Of a DNA stretch of 64,000 nt, positions 26,574 to 34,959 are shown in pieces; the stretch's first letter is position 1, and each line of letters begins with the position of its first letter. Made by a program: the position numbers and the translations under genes. Origin of the DNA: Acidisarcina polymorpha. Its GTDB lineage: Bacteria > Acidobacteriota > Terriglobia > Terriglobales > Acidobacteriaceae. The stretch lies in NCBI RefSeq assembly GCF_003330725.1, contig NZ_CP030840.1, positions 7,000,116 to 7,064,115 on the forward strand, given 5' to 3'. The notes under the pieces are model-generated. The model did not search any database and had not been told where the DNA came from. It saw nothing but the letters and a program-made list of their open reading frames with translations.

Positions 26574-26608
26574 CAAAAAAGACCCCGAATCAACAGGATT
26601 CTGGGGTC
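26574..26608 (-). terminator. Rho-independent terminator of the zinc-ribbon gene
   Basis: On the minus strand, GACCCCAGAATC and GATTCGGGGTC pair around CTGTT and are followed by TTTTTTT. The position, just downstream of the zinc-ribbon gene, fits. Confidence 0.85.
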
Positions 26609-26634
26609 GTCTTAGAGTAAGAGTTTTTTGAAGG

Positions 26635-26814
26635 TTAAAGTTTTTCGTGAAACTCGCATGCGGAACAGGAGATATATACGCCGCCCGGAACGCCGCGTTC
26701 CCGGTCTTTTACCCGTTTCACAATGCGGGTCGGCTTGCTGCACTTCGGACAATCCGTGCTCTTAGAGGTGTCCATTACCTTCTTGCGGTCTGCTGTTTTG
26801 GCAATCTTGGCCAT
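26635..26814 (-). CDS. Small zinc-ribbon protein, function unknown
   Basis: This 59-residue basic protein starts MAKIAKTADRKKV and carries a CxxC pair (CPKC) and a second CxxC pair (CSAC), the arrangement of a zinc ribbon as in small ribosome-associated or RNA-binding proteins. The ATG at 26814 has AAGGAG upstream, so the longer frame beginning at 26850 is not used. It resembles L33-type ribosomal proteins in size and charge, but I cannot assign it to one. It is monocistronic, with a strong terminator. Confidence 0.75.
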   Translation of the reverse strand: MAKIAKTADRKKVMDTSKSTDCPKCSKPTRIVKRVKDRERGVPGGVYISCSACEFHEKL

Positions 26815-26997
26815 CGAAATAATCTCCTTCTTGTCTGGGAACGCCCTCAACTCAAAGCAAGGCGAAGCCCTTCGCCATCAATGCTTTAGCTGAGAGCTGA
26901 CGCGCCCGGCTTCCCTGGAATCTGCCCAAATCATGGCGCGGCCGCGCTGGCGATGGAAGGGATGACGCAGTAGAATCTCGAACTCGCTGCCTAAATT

Positions 26998-28251
26998 TTA
27001 CATGAAGCGGCCATTCCACTGCGAAGGTCCGGGGCTTCCGTTCCCGGAACCGCTCGCCGGCGCCTGATTTGGCGGACTGGCTGGCGCTTGTGTTGGCGGA
27101 TTCGTCGGCGCCTGATTCGGCGGGCTGGCTGGCTTGCTCCCATCCATCCCCGGAGGAAATTGGACCTTGTCCAACTGCGGAACGTTCTGACTTACCGGCA
27201 AAGTCTCCCCCGGCTTTTTGAGGGTTGGCGGCGCCGAGACGGCAGACTCGTGACCGCGCGAATCTGCGCTGGTGTCGCCTAGCTTGACCTCACGAACATT
27301 GGGGTTTGGAGCAGTCGACCAGTAATCGCCCATCTCATCCGTGCTGCGGATAATCGGCGGCTGGCCGAGCTTCGCATCTTCGACGCGAATGACCCGGTTC
27401 CCGTTGAAGCGCACAAACTCAACATCCTTGGGCGGCTCCCCGTAGATCCATTCTTCGAACGGCATATCGCCGTCGCGCTCCCTGCTCTTGCTGTCGGGAT
27501 GGCCTAAGGCGTGAATCACCATCTCCTGGTTCATCCCTACGAGGACATGATGAGCCAGGATCGCTTCCCTCAGTTTCGGCGGGAGCGTGTCCGTGTATGC
27601 CTGGATGGGGGTCTTTAATTTAAAGTCGACCAAAGGCTGCAGCAGCTCTTTCACTTGAGTGCCCGTCATCTCGGGGACGAACTTCTCGAACTGCAAAGTG
27701 ATCCGCACACCGGTCGGCTGTTGACCGTCGTCTCGAGCGAGCGGAATCATCATTCCCCCTGCCCCCACCGAGATATGCCGCAGAATCCGATGCTTCTGGT
27801 CCGGGCCGCCATTCAGTTCGAAAACAATCTTGTCCTGCACAAACTTGACGTCGGTAATCATCACCCGGTCAGCCGCCTGGAAGGCGACACCGTTGTGCTC
27901 AAGCGCTTTGACATACTCCGTTCCATTCGGGTTCGCTGCACCATTCGCCACCAGTAATATGCCCTTGCTGCCGCGCGGAAGCGGTCGCATCGCGAAGCCT
28001 TGCTCCGCCTCGAGCACCCGCACGAGTTCTAGCTTGGTCCGCTGCAGCACCGGCTGGCTGCTCAGTTCCACGTGAGTGCGCTTGATGTCGGTGTAGCGGC
28101 TTTCGATCTTATCGGTTTCTACCGTAAATACCTGGGCCGCGGCGAACTGGTAGGCCATCAACCCAGCACAGCAGCCGGAGAGCATCTGCACCGCTAGGCG
28201 GATCCGTCTCTGCGAAATGTCTCGTTTTGCTCTCGAAACGATCCCGGTCAT
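26998..28251 (-). CDS. Conserved secreted protein with proline-rich tail
   Basis: This protein of about 417 residues is not a family I can name. The start at 28251 has GAGGT upstream and is followed by a basic, then hydrophobic segment ending at AAAQ, i.e. a signal peptide. The central part (about residues 45-330) includes RPLPRGSKGILLVANGA and a segment MVIHALGHPDSKSRERDGD followed by EEWIYGEPPKDVEFVRF. This last part resembles a small-protein-A/OmlA-like fold seen in outer-membrane lipoproteins. The C-terminus has low-complexity repeats PPNQAP and PPTQAPA (about 385-415). The cellular role is unknown; a periplasmic location is likely. Confidence 0.65.
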   Translation of the reverse strand: MTGIVSRAKRDISQRRIRLAVQMLSGCCAGLMAYQFAAAQVFTVETDKIESRYTDIKRTHVELSSQPVLQRTKLELVRVLEAEQGFAMRPLPRGSKGILLVANGAANPNGTEYVKALEHNGVAFQAADRVMITDVKFVQDKIVFELNGGPDQKHRILRHISVGAGGMMIPLARDDGQQPTGVRITLQFEKFVPEMTGTQVKELLQPLVDFKLKTPIQAYTDTLPPKLREAILAHHVLVGMNQEMVIHALGHPDSKSRERDGDMPFEEWIYGEPPKDVEFVRFNGNRVIRVEDAKLGQPPIIRSTDEMGDYWSTAPNPNVREVKLGDTSADSRGHESAVSAPPTLKKPGETLPVSQNVPQLDKVQFPPGMDGSKPASPPNQAPTNPPTQAPASPPNQAPASGSGNGSPGPSQWNGRFM

Positions 28252-28469
28252 AAGGACCTCGCTTCTTTGATCGCGGACGACCAATAGCGTACTACCGGTA
28301 GGATGGCGCGATTCTGCGCTCTTGGCAAGCATTGTCGACAGAAAACTTTACTTCCTCTTTGGACGCCGCGAACAAGCCTAGACGAACCGGCTGATATGGA
28401 ACTTCTCGATTTGAAACTTCTCCATGTGCCAAAACCGCATCCTATTCTTTCGAAAAGGGAAGAGGCTTC

Positions 28470-29057
28470 ATGACTCCAGCTCGTTTGACGATCTCATGTA
28501 TGGTTTTAGTTCTAGCCACGGGGTGCTCCAGCAAGAAGGACGCCAACAAAGCAAACTTTAAAGATGCCATCAACACCTACTACAGCGTTCATCCCGAGTG
28601 CCTTTGGACCACCTCGGTCAAGTTTCCGACTCGTGCCGACACCTCCGATACCAGCAAAACCACTCAATATGACGCTTTAACCGACCAAGGGCTACTCACC
28701 CGCCAGCAGGACAGCCGCAAGGTTTTTATCTTCGGCTCAAAGCAAGTCAACGACTATGACCTCTCCGACAAGGGCCGCTCGGCTTGGACGGCCGATCCGC
28801 AGGAACCAGGATCCGGCAACTTCTGCTTCGGCCACCGGGACGTCACCACCGTCGACGACTTCACCGTGAATGGCGGAACGGCGACCGCTGACTATCACTA
28901 TCAACTGGGCGCAGTCTCGCCTTGGGCGGATAACGCGGAGGTGAAGACTGCGTTTCCGACGGTCCAGGCTGCTCTCGCGTCCCCGCTGTCGGACAAAGCA
29001 AGCTTGACCCTGGCCGATAGCGGCTGGGTGGTCACCCCGACCCCAAAGACCCCCTAG
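28470..29057 (+). CDS. Predicted lipoprotein, function unknown
   Basis: This 195-residue protein has a lipobox LATGC with C19 as the lipidation site and no aspartate at +2, so outer-membrane sorting is plausible. GGGAAGAGG precedes the ATG. The mature part is rich in Ser/Thr/Asp and contains a DQGLLTRQQ segment. A later stretch (VNGGTATADYHYQLG) looks like alternating beta-strands. It stands alone, divergent from the upstream gene. I recognise no catalytic motif. Confidence 0.65.
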   Translation: MTPARLTISCMVLVLATGCSSKKDANKANFKDAINTYYSVHPECLWTTSVKFPTRADTSDTSKTTQYDALTDQGLLTRQQDSRKVFIFGSKQVNDYDLSDKGRSAWTADPQEPGSGNFCFGHRDVTTVDDFTVNGGTATADYHYQLGAVSPWADNAEVKTAFPTVQAALASPLSDKASLTLADSGWVVTPTPKTP

Positions 29058-29197
29058 TCACCGGAAGGGCGTCGGTCATGCCTTCCCCCAGGAAAGTTGG
29101 GCGTTGCAAGGAAAGCGGCAACGCCCGGCTCAGACTCTATTGAATAGATTGGCGACGACACAGGGCTTGTGTGCAGAACTGAAATCGCGATTCCGAT

Positions 29198-29869
29198 TCA
29201 GTCTACTGCCAGACTCAGTTGGTGGCGCACGTCCGCGCCCCGCACCCAGAAAATCACATCCGCTGCAATGTTCGAGGCGTGATCGGCAATCCGCTCCAGG
29301 CTCCGGGATATAAGGATCCCGTTCAGCGCCTGAATGGTGACATCAGGAGTCTCCTGGATCACGCCGATCAACCCACTGCGAGCAACCCGGTTCATACGGT
29401 CGATCTCATCGTCCATCGTCATGACCGATTCGGCGACCAAGGCGTCTGCGTCCAGCAGCGCTTGAATTGCGGTTCGGATCATGCGCGACGCGACTTCACC
29501 CATCCCGCCGACGTCAACTGGAAGGTCTGCGCTTTCGTACTCCAGCAGATCCAGCGTCCTGCGGGCGATACCCATCGACTGATCGCCGATCCGTTCCAGA
29601 TCGCTATTGATTTTGATCACGGACAGAATGAATCTCAGATCGATTGCCATCGGCTGCTCTTTGGCGAGAAGCTCATAAGCCATCTCGTCGACTTCGCGGT
29701 GTGCCAGGTTGATGGCGGCTTCATTGTCCCGAACATACTGGCACAGCCCGGGATCCCGCTGCAGATAGGCATCCACCGCTGCCTGCACGGCCTGCTGCGA
29801 TAAGGCCGCCATCGCAAGCAGCTTGTCCTTCAGTGCATCGAGTTGCTGGTGGAAGTGGATTCTCGGCAA
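29198..29869 (-). CDS. phoU: Phosphate-specific transport regulator PhoU
   Basis: This 223-residue cytoplasmic helical protein of the PhoU family modulates the PhoR/PhoB response and Pst transport. It shows the duplicated three-helix bundle with metal-binding signatures EVDEMAYELL near residue 60, SDLERIGDQSMGIARR near 90 and RSLERIADHASNIAADV near 195. The start is most likely TTG at 29869. The frame has a stop six codons upstream and no ATG, and GAGG lies upstream. No pst or pho genes are adjacent, so it is separated from its usual partners. Confidence 0.9.
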   Translation of the reverse strand: MPRIHFHQQLDALKDKLLAMAALSQQAVQAAVDAYLQRDPGLCQYVRDNEAAINLAHREVDEMAYELLAKEQPMAIDLRFILSVIKINSDLERIGDQSMGIARRTLDLLEYESADLPVDVGGMGEVASRMIRTAIQALLDADALVAESVMTMDDEIDRMNRVARSGLIGVIQETPDVTIQALNGILISRSLERIADHASNIAADVIFWVRGADVRHQLSLAVD

Positions 29870-30025
29870 ACTTCTAGCACCTCTTCAAGAATTGTGCGCT
29901 ATGCATTGTGAGAGAGATGCAAATTTATCTCGCAGAACCAAAATTACTAATACGAAAGTTCCAATGCGGAGTCGTTTTTCTCGAAAGTGAACTTTGAATG
30001 CCCGAATTGAAGCCGCGCATCATTG

Positions 30026-30039
30026 AACCCGTACGGGTT
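30026..30039. promoter_or_regulatory. Perfect 14-bp palindrome downstream of phhA
   Basis: AACCCGTACGGGTT is fully symmetrical. It lies between phhA (which ends at 30076) and phoU, and could be an operator or a small hairpin at the end of the phhA transcript. No U-tract follows on the minus strand. Confidence 0.3.
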
Positions 30040-30075
30040 TGCAGTGTGACTGGCCTCATCGCCCAAGCTGTCTCG

Positions 30076-30840
30076 CTATAGACGGCGTTCGGCCTCACGG
30101 GCAGCATCATAGATCTGCTCGAACGAGTCGACTGCGTAGAGCACCTTCTGCATTTCAGAGACAAGAAACTTCTGGTTCAGCACCTGATCCAGGTTAAAAT
30201 CCCGGATCTCTGGCCCACTCCCATTCAACGCCCGCAGGACGTGCTGAGATTCTCCTGGCGAAGAGATCAAACCACTTCCGTAGAGTTTGATTTGGCCGCC
30301 CTGGCGAATGACGCCAAACTCGACCGTAAACCAGAAGAGCCTCCCCATGCGTTCCAATGCATCCTTGTCATGCAAGGCCGCGCACACCTTTCCATACTGT
30401 TGCAGAAAATCGGCGAAGACCGGATGAGCATGCATGGGAACGTGTCCGAAGACATCGTGAAAAATATCGGGCTGGGGGATGTATTCGAGCGACTCACGAC
30501 CGCGTAGCCAGGTGGTCGTGGGAAATCGCCGGCCAGCCAGCATCTCGAAGAAGGCCGCCGGAGGCAGAAATCCACTCACCGGTGTGGAATTCCATCCGGT
30601 TCGAGGCTCCAGGCGCTGGCTGATCTCGGTAAGGTTTGGAATCGAGTCCTCCTGCAAACCGATTGCTTCGAAGCCGGCGAGATACTCCGCACAAGCGTGC
30701 TCGCGAAGCTCAGGCATGCGGCGGCGGACGAGTTCGGCCCAGATCCCATGCTGCTCTGCCGTATACGCGGCCCAGTCCTGCTGTACCAGGTAGGAACTAG
30801 CTGCTTCCGCTTCCGGCTTTCCCATCGCAGTTATCATCAT
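30076..30840 (-). CDS. phhA: Phenylalanine 4-monooxygenase
   Basis: This 254-residue, single-domain bacterial aromatic amino acid hydroxylase converts phenylalanine to tyrosine with tetrahydropterin and O2. The iron ligands are present: the two histidines of PDIFHDVFGH near residue 140 and the glutamate of FWFTVEFG near 186. PRTGWNSTPVSGFLP (pterin and substrate side) is also typical. ATGs at 30840 and 30837 are adjacent. The second has the better spacing from GGAG. No regulatory ACT domain is present, as usual for bacteria. It is divergent from an HPPD homologue, the pairing expected for aromatic amino acid catabolism. Confidence 0.93.
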   Translation of the reverse strand: MMITAMGKPEAEAASSYLVQQDWAAYTAEQHGIWAELVRRRMPELREHACAEYLAGFEAIGLQEDSIPNLTEISQRLEPRTGWNSTPVSGFLPPAAFFEMLAGRRFPTTTWLRGRESLEYIPQPDIFHDVFGHVPMHAHPVFADFLQQYGKVCAALHDKDALERMGRLFWFTVEFGVIRQGGQIKLYGSGLISSPGESQHVLRALNGSGPEIRDFNLDQVLNQKFLVSEMQKVLYAVDSFEQIYDAAREAERRL

Positions 30841-31261
30841 GTCTCCAATACGGCTGCTAAGGCTGCCAGCAGATCCACCTACGACCGCTCTTCGTGCGAG
30901 CGGGGGAACCTGAAAAACCTGGATGCGGGTGCCTATAGAAAACGGACAGACGCCCTCCCAATCATAGAGCCGAACCCCTATCAGACGCCTGCTCCAGGGA
31001 AACCGTTACCAAGGCGGCTGGCCTCGCCTCCCGATCTCGGAAGCCTGGCTCATTCGCTCTCGCAGAGTTGAGTCCGCCAGGGCGAAATCTCTCAGTGGTG
31101 CCCACAGTACTCTTGCTGGTTCTGATACCGCTGCTGATAGTGACCTTGGGCTCTGGCCAACTCTCCATAAACAGGTATATCTTTGGCAATCGTTGCGGCA
31201 TTCCGGGTTTCATGGGAGTCCGACAACGTCTTTCATCAGCATCGAAATTGGAGTAACTCTC
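30841..31261. other. Divergent intergenic region phhA / HPPD homologue
   Basis: These 421 bases lie between divergent starts. Open frames exist on both strands but lack ribosome binding sites. One plus-strand frame from 31068 has a hydrophobic stretch but only a TTG start. I see no clear promoter or riboswitch. Confidence 0.4.
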
Positions 31262-32386
31262 ATGTCGTCTATGCTTTTGCATCCGGAAGTCCAAACCCCT
31301 AAGGGCTTTCTCCCCATCACTGGTACGGATTACATCGAGTTGTATGTCGGGAATGCCCGCCAATCCGCATACTTCTACCGCGCCGCCCTCGGCATGTGTC
31401 TGGTCGCCTGGGCGGGGCCGGAAACCGGCCTCCATGACCGCGCTTCTTACGTTCTGCAGCAAGGCAATATACGCCTGGTTCTTACCACGCCACTCCGCCC
31501 CGATGGGGGAATGGCTGAACACATTCGCCGTCATGGCGACGGGGTACGCGACATCGCCATGTGCGTCACCGATGCGAAACTCGCCTGGCGGGAAGCCACC
31601 AAACGCGGTGCCCGGAGCGTTCACGAGTGTCATACGCTTGAAGACCATTGCGGTCGTGTCAAAGTCGCCTCGGTTGCGGCCTATGGCGACACTATCCATA
31701 CGTTCGTGGAGCGGGAAAACTACACTGGGCCATTTCTCCCCGGCTATGAATCGACCGACGAAGATCATGCGGCGCGTCCGGTCGGCCTAACCCGAATCGA
31801 CCATATTTCCGGGAATGTGGGCTGGAATGAGCTCCATCGGTGGGTCGATTTCTACCGCGACACCCTCGGTTTTTCGTTATATCCGAAGTCCGGAGAGGCC
31901 GGGCCGGCGGGATACCTTTCGTTCAAGGCACAAGTTGTCAGCAGCGCAGAAGGAAGGATCCTCTTTCCTCTTAAAGAACCGGCGGAGGGGCGGGATCGCT
32001 CCCGGATCGAGCAATATCTCGAGTCCTATCACGGTCCGGGAGTCGAGAACATCGCCCTGGCAACCGGGGACATGCTCGGCACCGTGGCGAAATTGCGCCA
32101 GCAGGGGGTGCAATTCAGCAGTGTCCCGTCGAGCTACTATCGACAGCTCCGGGCAAGAGTCGGCAACCTCGACGAGCCCCTGGAAGAGCTCGAAAGATTG
32201 GGGATCCTGGTCGATCGGGACGACGATGGATACTTGCTGCAAGCCTTCACTCGACCCGTTGAGGATCGTCCGACACTTTTCTTTCAGATCATTCAGCGGA
32301 AGGGCAGCCGCGGCTTCGGAGAAGGAAACCACAAAGCTCTCGCTGAGGCTATCGCGGCAGAAAAGCGATTTCTCCGCTATCGCTAG
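31262..32386 (+). CDS. HPPD-family protein lacking two of three iron ligands
   Basis: By overall sequence this 374-residue protein is a 4-hydroxyphenylpyruvate dioxygenase homologue. It has two vicinal-oxygen-chelate halves, the IDHISGNV start of the second half, FYRDTLGF, and the C-terminal IIQRKGSRGFGEGN signature. In characterised HPPD the Fe(II) ligands are a His in DH.(T/S).N, a His in G(V/I)QH(I/V)A and the Glu in FFE.IQR. Here the first is H181, but the second position is N263 (GVENIAL, codon AAC) and the third is Q342 (FFQIIQR, codon CAG). Canonical Fe-dependent activity is therefore doubtful. The start at 31262 has GGAG eight bases upstream. It is divergent from phhA, which would supply tyrosine. 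No homogentisate dioxygenase is in the window. Confidence 0.85.
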   Translation: MSSMLLHPEVQTPKGFLPITGTDYIELYVGNARQSAYFYRAALGMCLVAWAGPETGLHDRASYVLQQGNIRLVLTTPLRPDGGMAEHIRRHGDGVRDIAMCVTDAKLAWREATKRGARSVHECHTLEDHCGRVKVASVAAYGDTIHTFVERENYTGPFLPGYESTDEDHAARPVGLTRIDHISGNVGWNELHRWVDFYRDTLGFSLYPKSGEAGPAGYLSFKAQVVSSAEGRILFPLKEPAEGRDRSRIEQYLESYHGPGVENIALATGDMLGTVAKLRQQGVQFSSVPSSYYRQLRARVGNLDEPLEELERLGILVDRDDDGYLLQAFTRPVEDRPTLFFQIIQRKGSRGFGEGNHKALAEAIAAEKRFLRYR

Positions 32387-32480
32387 CGCAGGGGAGTTGC
32401 GCTACTGCTTTGGCAACTTCTTGCAGAGGTTCTGTTCACCACAGTTGTCCTCACGGCAGCAACTGTGGTGGTCAAGAGAC

Positions 32481-32654
32481 TTAAGCTGGTCCGTGATCGC
32501 CGGGAGCCAGACTGGATAGCTGGCGTCCCTGGTCTGCGTCCAAGAGGGCTGCACGGCTGGTTCGGACGACCGCGGCAAATGTCCAAAAAAGAAAGGCGAC
32601 GGCGGTTAGACTCATCGCAGTAATGAGCCAAAGTGTTATGTCATCGTACGACAT
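32481..32654 (-). CDS. Candidate small single-pass membrane protein
   Basis: A 57-residue frame starting MSYDDITLWLI at 32654, with GAGAGG upstream, has one long hydrophobic segment (ITAMSLTAVAFLFWTFAAVV). The opposite strand also has a hydrophobic open frame here (about 32396-32623) but it lacks a start codon after the HPPD stop, so the minus strand is preferred. There is no family assignment. Confidence 0.35.
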   Translation of the reverse strand: MSYDDITLWLITAMSLTAVAFLFWTFAAVVRTSRAALLDADQGRQLSSLAPGDHGPA

Positions 32655-32956
32655 GGATCGATACCTCTCGCGCTGCTTCCTGAGACGCATCTCACATCAG
32701 AACCAGCAGATTCAACCACATTCGGGACAAGAAATCAGCGAAGCAAAGGTAAGTTCTACTTTTGGATAAAGCTCTTCGGCTGGGCAAAGCTCATCTGGCT
32801 TCCCCTTCGGCGTTGCTTTTCAGGCCTCTTCAGAGACTTCCGACAAACTATAAGAAGGAAGATGTTTTCGCAAGCGAAGAAAAGGCGATAACAACTTCTC
32901 TGGAATCCAACTGCTGAGGCGCGCATCGCGCGAGGATCTGTTGACATCACATACGC
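32655..32956. other. Intergenic region before the aldo/keto reductase
   Basis: I see no gene, hairpin or clear promoter in these roughly 300 bases. Confidence 0.4.
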
Positions 32957-33982
32957 ATGGAATTCAGACAGCTCGGATATTCAGGCCTCAAAGTGCCTGT
33001 CATCAGCTACGGAACGGGCACCTTCGGGGGCGCCAACGAGTTTTTCAAAGCCTGGGGCTCAAGCGATGTTAAAGAGGCAACCCGCCTCATCGACATATGC
33101 CTGGAGTCAGGCGTCAACCTCTTCGATACCGCCGATATCTACTCACAAGGAGTATCTGAGGAGATACTGGGCAAAGCAATCGAAGGTCGCCGTAATCAGG
33201 TTTTGATCTCAACCAAGGCCACGTTCTCGATGGGCGATGGTCCCAATGATGTGGGCTCATCACGCTATCACCTGATCGAGGCCTGTGAGGCGAGCCTCCG
33301 CCGCCTGGGCACCGATCATATCGACATCTATCACCTGCACGGCTTTGACGCATTGACTCCGGCCGAGGAAGTTCTTAGCACACTGGACACCCTGGTAACG
33401 AGCGGCAAGGTGCGCTACATCGCGTGCTCTAACTTTTCTGGCTGGCACCTTATGAAGTCGCTCTCCGTCTCTGATCGCTACGGCTGGGCCAGGTATGTCG
33501 GTCACCAGGTGTACTACTCCCTGATCAGCCGCGAATACGAATGGGAGCTCATGCCGCTGGGGCTTGATCAGAAAGTAGGAGCGCTGATCTGGAGCCCGCT
33601 GGGCTGGGGGCGTCTGACCGGCAAGATCCGTCGCGGGCAACCGCTTCCGGAGCAAAGCCGCCTTCACAAGACCGCAGAGCAGGGGCCTCCGATCGACGAT
33701 GAGCATTTGTATAAGGTTGTTGATGCACTCGATGAAATTGCGCAAGAGACCGGAAAATCGGTTCCCCAGATAGCTTTGAACTGGCTACTGCAGCGTCCAA
33801 CAGTGTCAACCGTAATCATTGGAGCTCGAAACGAAGAGCAGCTTCGTGCGAACCTTGCTGCGACGGGCTGGAACCTGACCGCGGAGCAGGTTGCGAAGCT
33901 CGATAAGGCAAGCGAGGTCAAGCGCATTTATCCCTATTGGCACCAGGAACAGTTCGTCAACCGGAATCCGCTGCCAGTCTAG
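32957..33982 (+). CDS. Aldo/keto reductase
   Basis: This 341-residue NADP(H)-dependent TIM-barrel oxidoreductase is predicted to be cytoplasmic. The catalytic tetrad is visible as D57 and Y62 (FDTADIY), K87 (ISTKATF) and H128 (YHLHGFD). The cofactor end shows IIGARNEEQLRANL near residue 285. The sequence layout (YLQ-type loop WSPLGWGRLTGK, AKR11-like) fits general aldehyde or sugar reductases. No substrate can be inferred from neighbours. The gene stands alone on the plus strand. The ATG at 32957 gives the standard family N-terminus (MEFRQLGYSGLKVP). Confidence 0.88.
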   Translation: MEFRQLGYSGLKVPVISYGTGTFGGANEFFKAWGSSDVKEATRLIDICLESGVNLFDTADIYSQGVSEEILGKAIEGRRNQVLISTKATFSMGDGPNDVGSSRYHLIEACEASLRRLGTDHIDIYHLHGFDALTPAEEVLSTLDTLVTSGKVRYIACSNFSGWHLMKSLSVSDRYGWARYVGHQVYYSLISREYEWELMPLGLDQKVGALIWSPLGWGRLTGKIRRGQPLPEQSRLHKTAEQGPPIDDEHLYKVVDALDEIAQETGKSVPQIALNWLLQRPTVSTVIIGARNEEQLRANLAATGWNLTAEQVAKLDKASEVKRIYPYWHQEQFVNRNPLPV

Positions 33983-34055
33983 TCCGCGAAGTGCAGGGCT
34001 GACGAATATTCCCCATCGCCGTTTCTCTTGCGAGGAACGATTTCCCCGTCTTGGT

Positions 34056-34097
34056 GCGCCTCTCCTGCTATAGTCATCCGCATGGCAGGAGAGGCGC
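34056..34097 (+). promoter_or_regulatory. Perfect 13-bp hairpin covering the HdeD-like gene's ribosome binding site
   Basis: GCGCCTCTCCTGC (34056-34068) is the exact reverse complement of GCAGGAGAGGCGC (34085-34097), with a 16-base loop. The second arm contains the AGGAG ribosome binding site and ends one base before the ATG at 34099. If both arms are transcribed, translation initiation would be blocked until the stem opens. A TATAGT in the loop is an alternative reading, in which the repeat would be a DNA operator over a promoter. Confidence 0.7.
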
Positions 34098-34098
34098 A

Positions 34099-34650
34099 AT
34101 GAACGATACAGCTCTAAGTCAGCCTTTGAAGACGGCCAGCGGATGGGGGATCGCCTTCGCCATCCTGATCATCATTGCGGGCATCCTGGCGATTAGCTTG
34201 CCTTTGGCTTCGGGAATCGGGATTACCATCGTCGTTGGCTGGCTGCTGGTTTTCAGCGGTATCTTTCATATCGCCGATGCCTTTCACGCCAAGGGCGCGG
34301 GATCGTTCTTTTGGCGCCTGCTGGTCGGCATCGTCTTTATCATAGGCGGTCTCGATCTGGCGTTTGTTCCGCTTCGCGGCCTCTTCACCTTGACCTTCGT
34401 TCTTGCCATCATTCTGCTGGTACAAGGTGTGATTGGTATCGTCTCTTTCTTCCGCCACCGCGGCATGACCGGCGCCCCATGGATCTTGATCAATGGCCTG
34501 ATTACTCTCTTCCTCGGCTTGTTGATCTGGTGGGACGGTCCCGGCGCTGCCGTTTGGGTCATCGGCACCCTGGTCGGAGTGAACCTGATCTTCAGCGGTA
34601 TTTCTCGTCTCATGATCTGGGGAGCAGTGCGAAAATCGCTGACCGCGTAG
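34099..34650 (+). CDS. HdeD / DUF308-family membrane protein
   Basis: This inner-membrane protein of 183 residues has about six hydrophobic segments in three helical pairs. They include IAFAILIIIAGILAISLPLA near residue 20, ITIVVGWLLVFSGIFHIADA near 42 and LLVGIVFIIGGLDLAFVPL near 75. It matches the HdeD family linked to acid and general stress in enterobacteria. The role here is inferred. The start at 34099 is preceded by AGGAG at good distance; the longer frame from 34051 lacks one and crosses the hairpin. The hairpin over the ribosome binding site suggests conditional translation, which would suit a stress protein. Confidence 0.85.
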   Translation: MNDTALSQPLKTASGWGIAFAILIIIAGILAISLPLASGIGITIVVGWLLVFSGIFHIADAFHAKGAGSFFWRLLVGIVFIIGGLDLAFVPLRGLFTLTFVLAIILLVQGVIGIVSFFRHRGMTGAPWILINGLITLFLGLLIWWDGPGAAVWVIGTLVGVNLIFSGISRLMIWGAVRKSLTA

Positions 34651-34959
34651 CCTGTGAACTGAGCCTGACGCAATACCTACAGCATTGAGTCCACCTGCCT
34701 GCCGGCCCCAATTGGCGCGGACGTCCACTCTGGCGTCCACCCGCAGCCGAATTCCTCGAGTCCACCTCTTGCATTCGGTAAAATAGGATGTAACTGCGGG
34801 TGCTCGTACAAGCGCAGCCATGACCACGAGCAGTATATGCACGGATAGTTCAACAGGCGTCGCTCTACGGGGCGCGAGCTTCAAATTACAAGGACGCATT
34901 CGGGTGGAAGCTTCCTCATCGTCCAGAACGAATGCTTCGATAAAGACACCCGTTCAATC
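34651..34959. other. Intergenic region before the large secreted protein
   Basis: I see no gene or clear signal in these 309 bases. A near-consensus TAAAAT at 34780-34785 could be a -10 element, without a convincing -35. Confidence 0.3.

Noticed and set aside
31060-31130. Possible glycine-riboswitch-like segment with CTCTCAG upstream of the HPPD homologue
   Set aside because: Only one short conserved string is present; the paired P1 stem and the GCCGAAGG-type element are missing.
31068-31256. Plus-strand 62-codon frame with a hydrophobic stretch before the HPPD homologue
   Set aside because: It has a TTG start without ribosome binding site, and its end runs into the HPPD leader. Hydrophobicity alone is not enough.
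30962-31768. Minus-strand 268-codon frame across the phhA/HPPD gap
   Set aside because: Most of it is antisense to the HPPD homologue, and it has no motif or start signal.
32396-32623. Plus-strand hydrophobic frame directly after the HPPD stop
   Set aside because: It is in frame with HPPD but behind a stop codon and has no start codon. The opposite strand offers an ATG with a ribosome binding site.
34114-34899. Minus-strand frame of 261 codons over the HdeD-like gene
   Set aside because: Composition (many Asp/Gln/Arg, no hydrophobic core) and the clear membrane protein on the plus strand show that it is a shadow.
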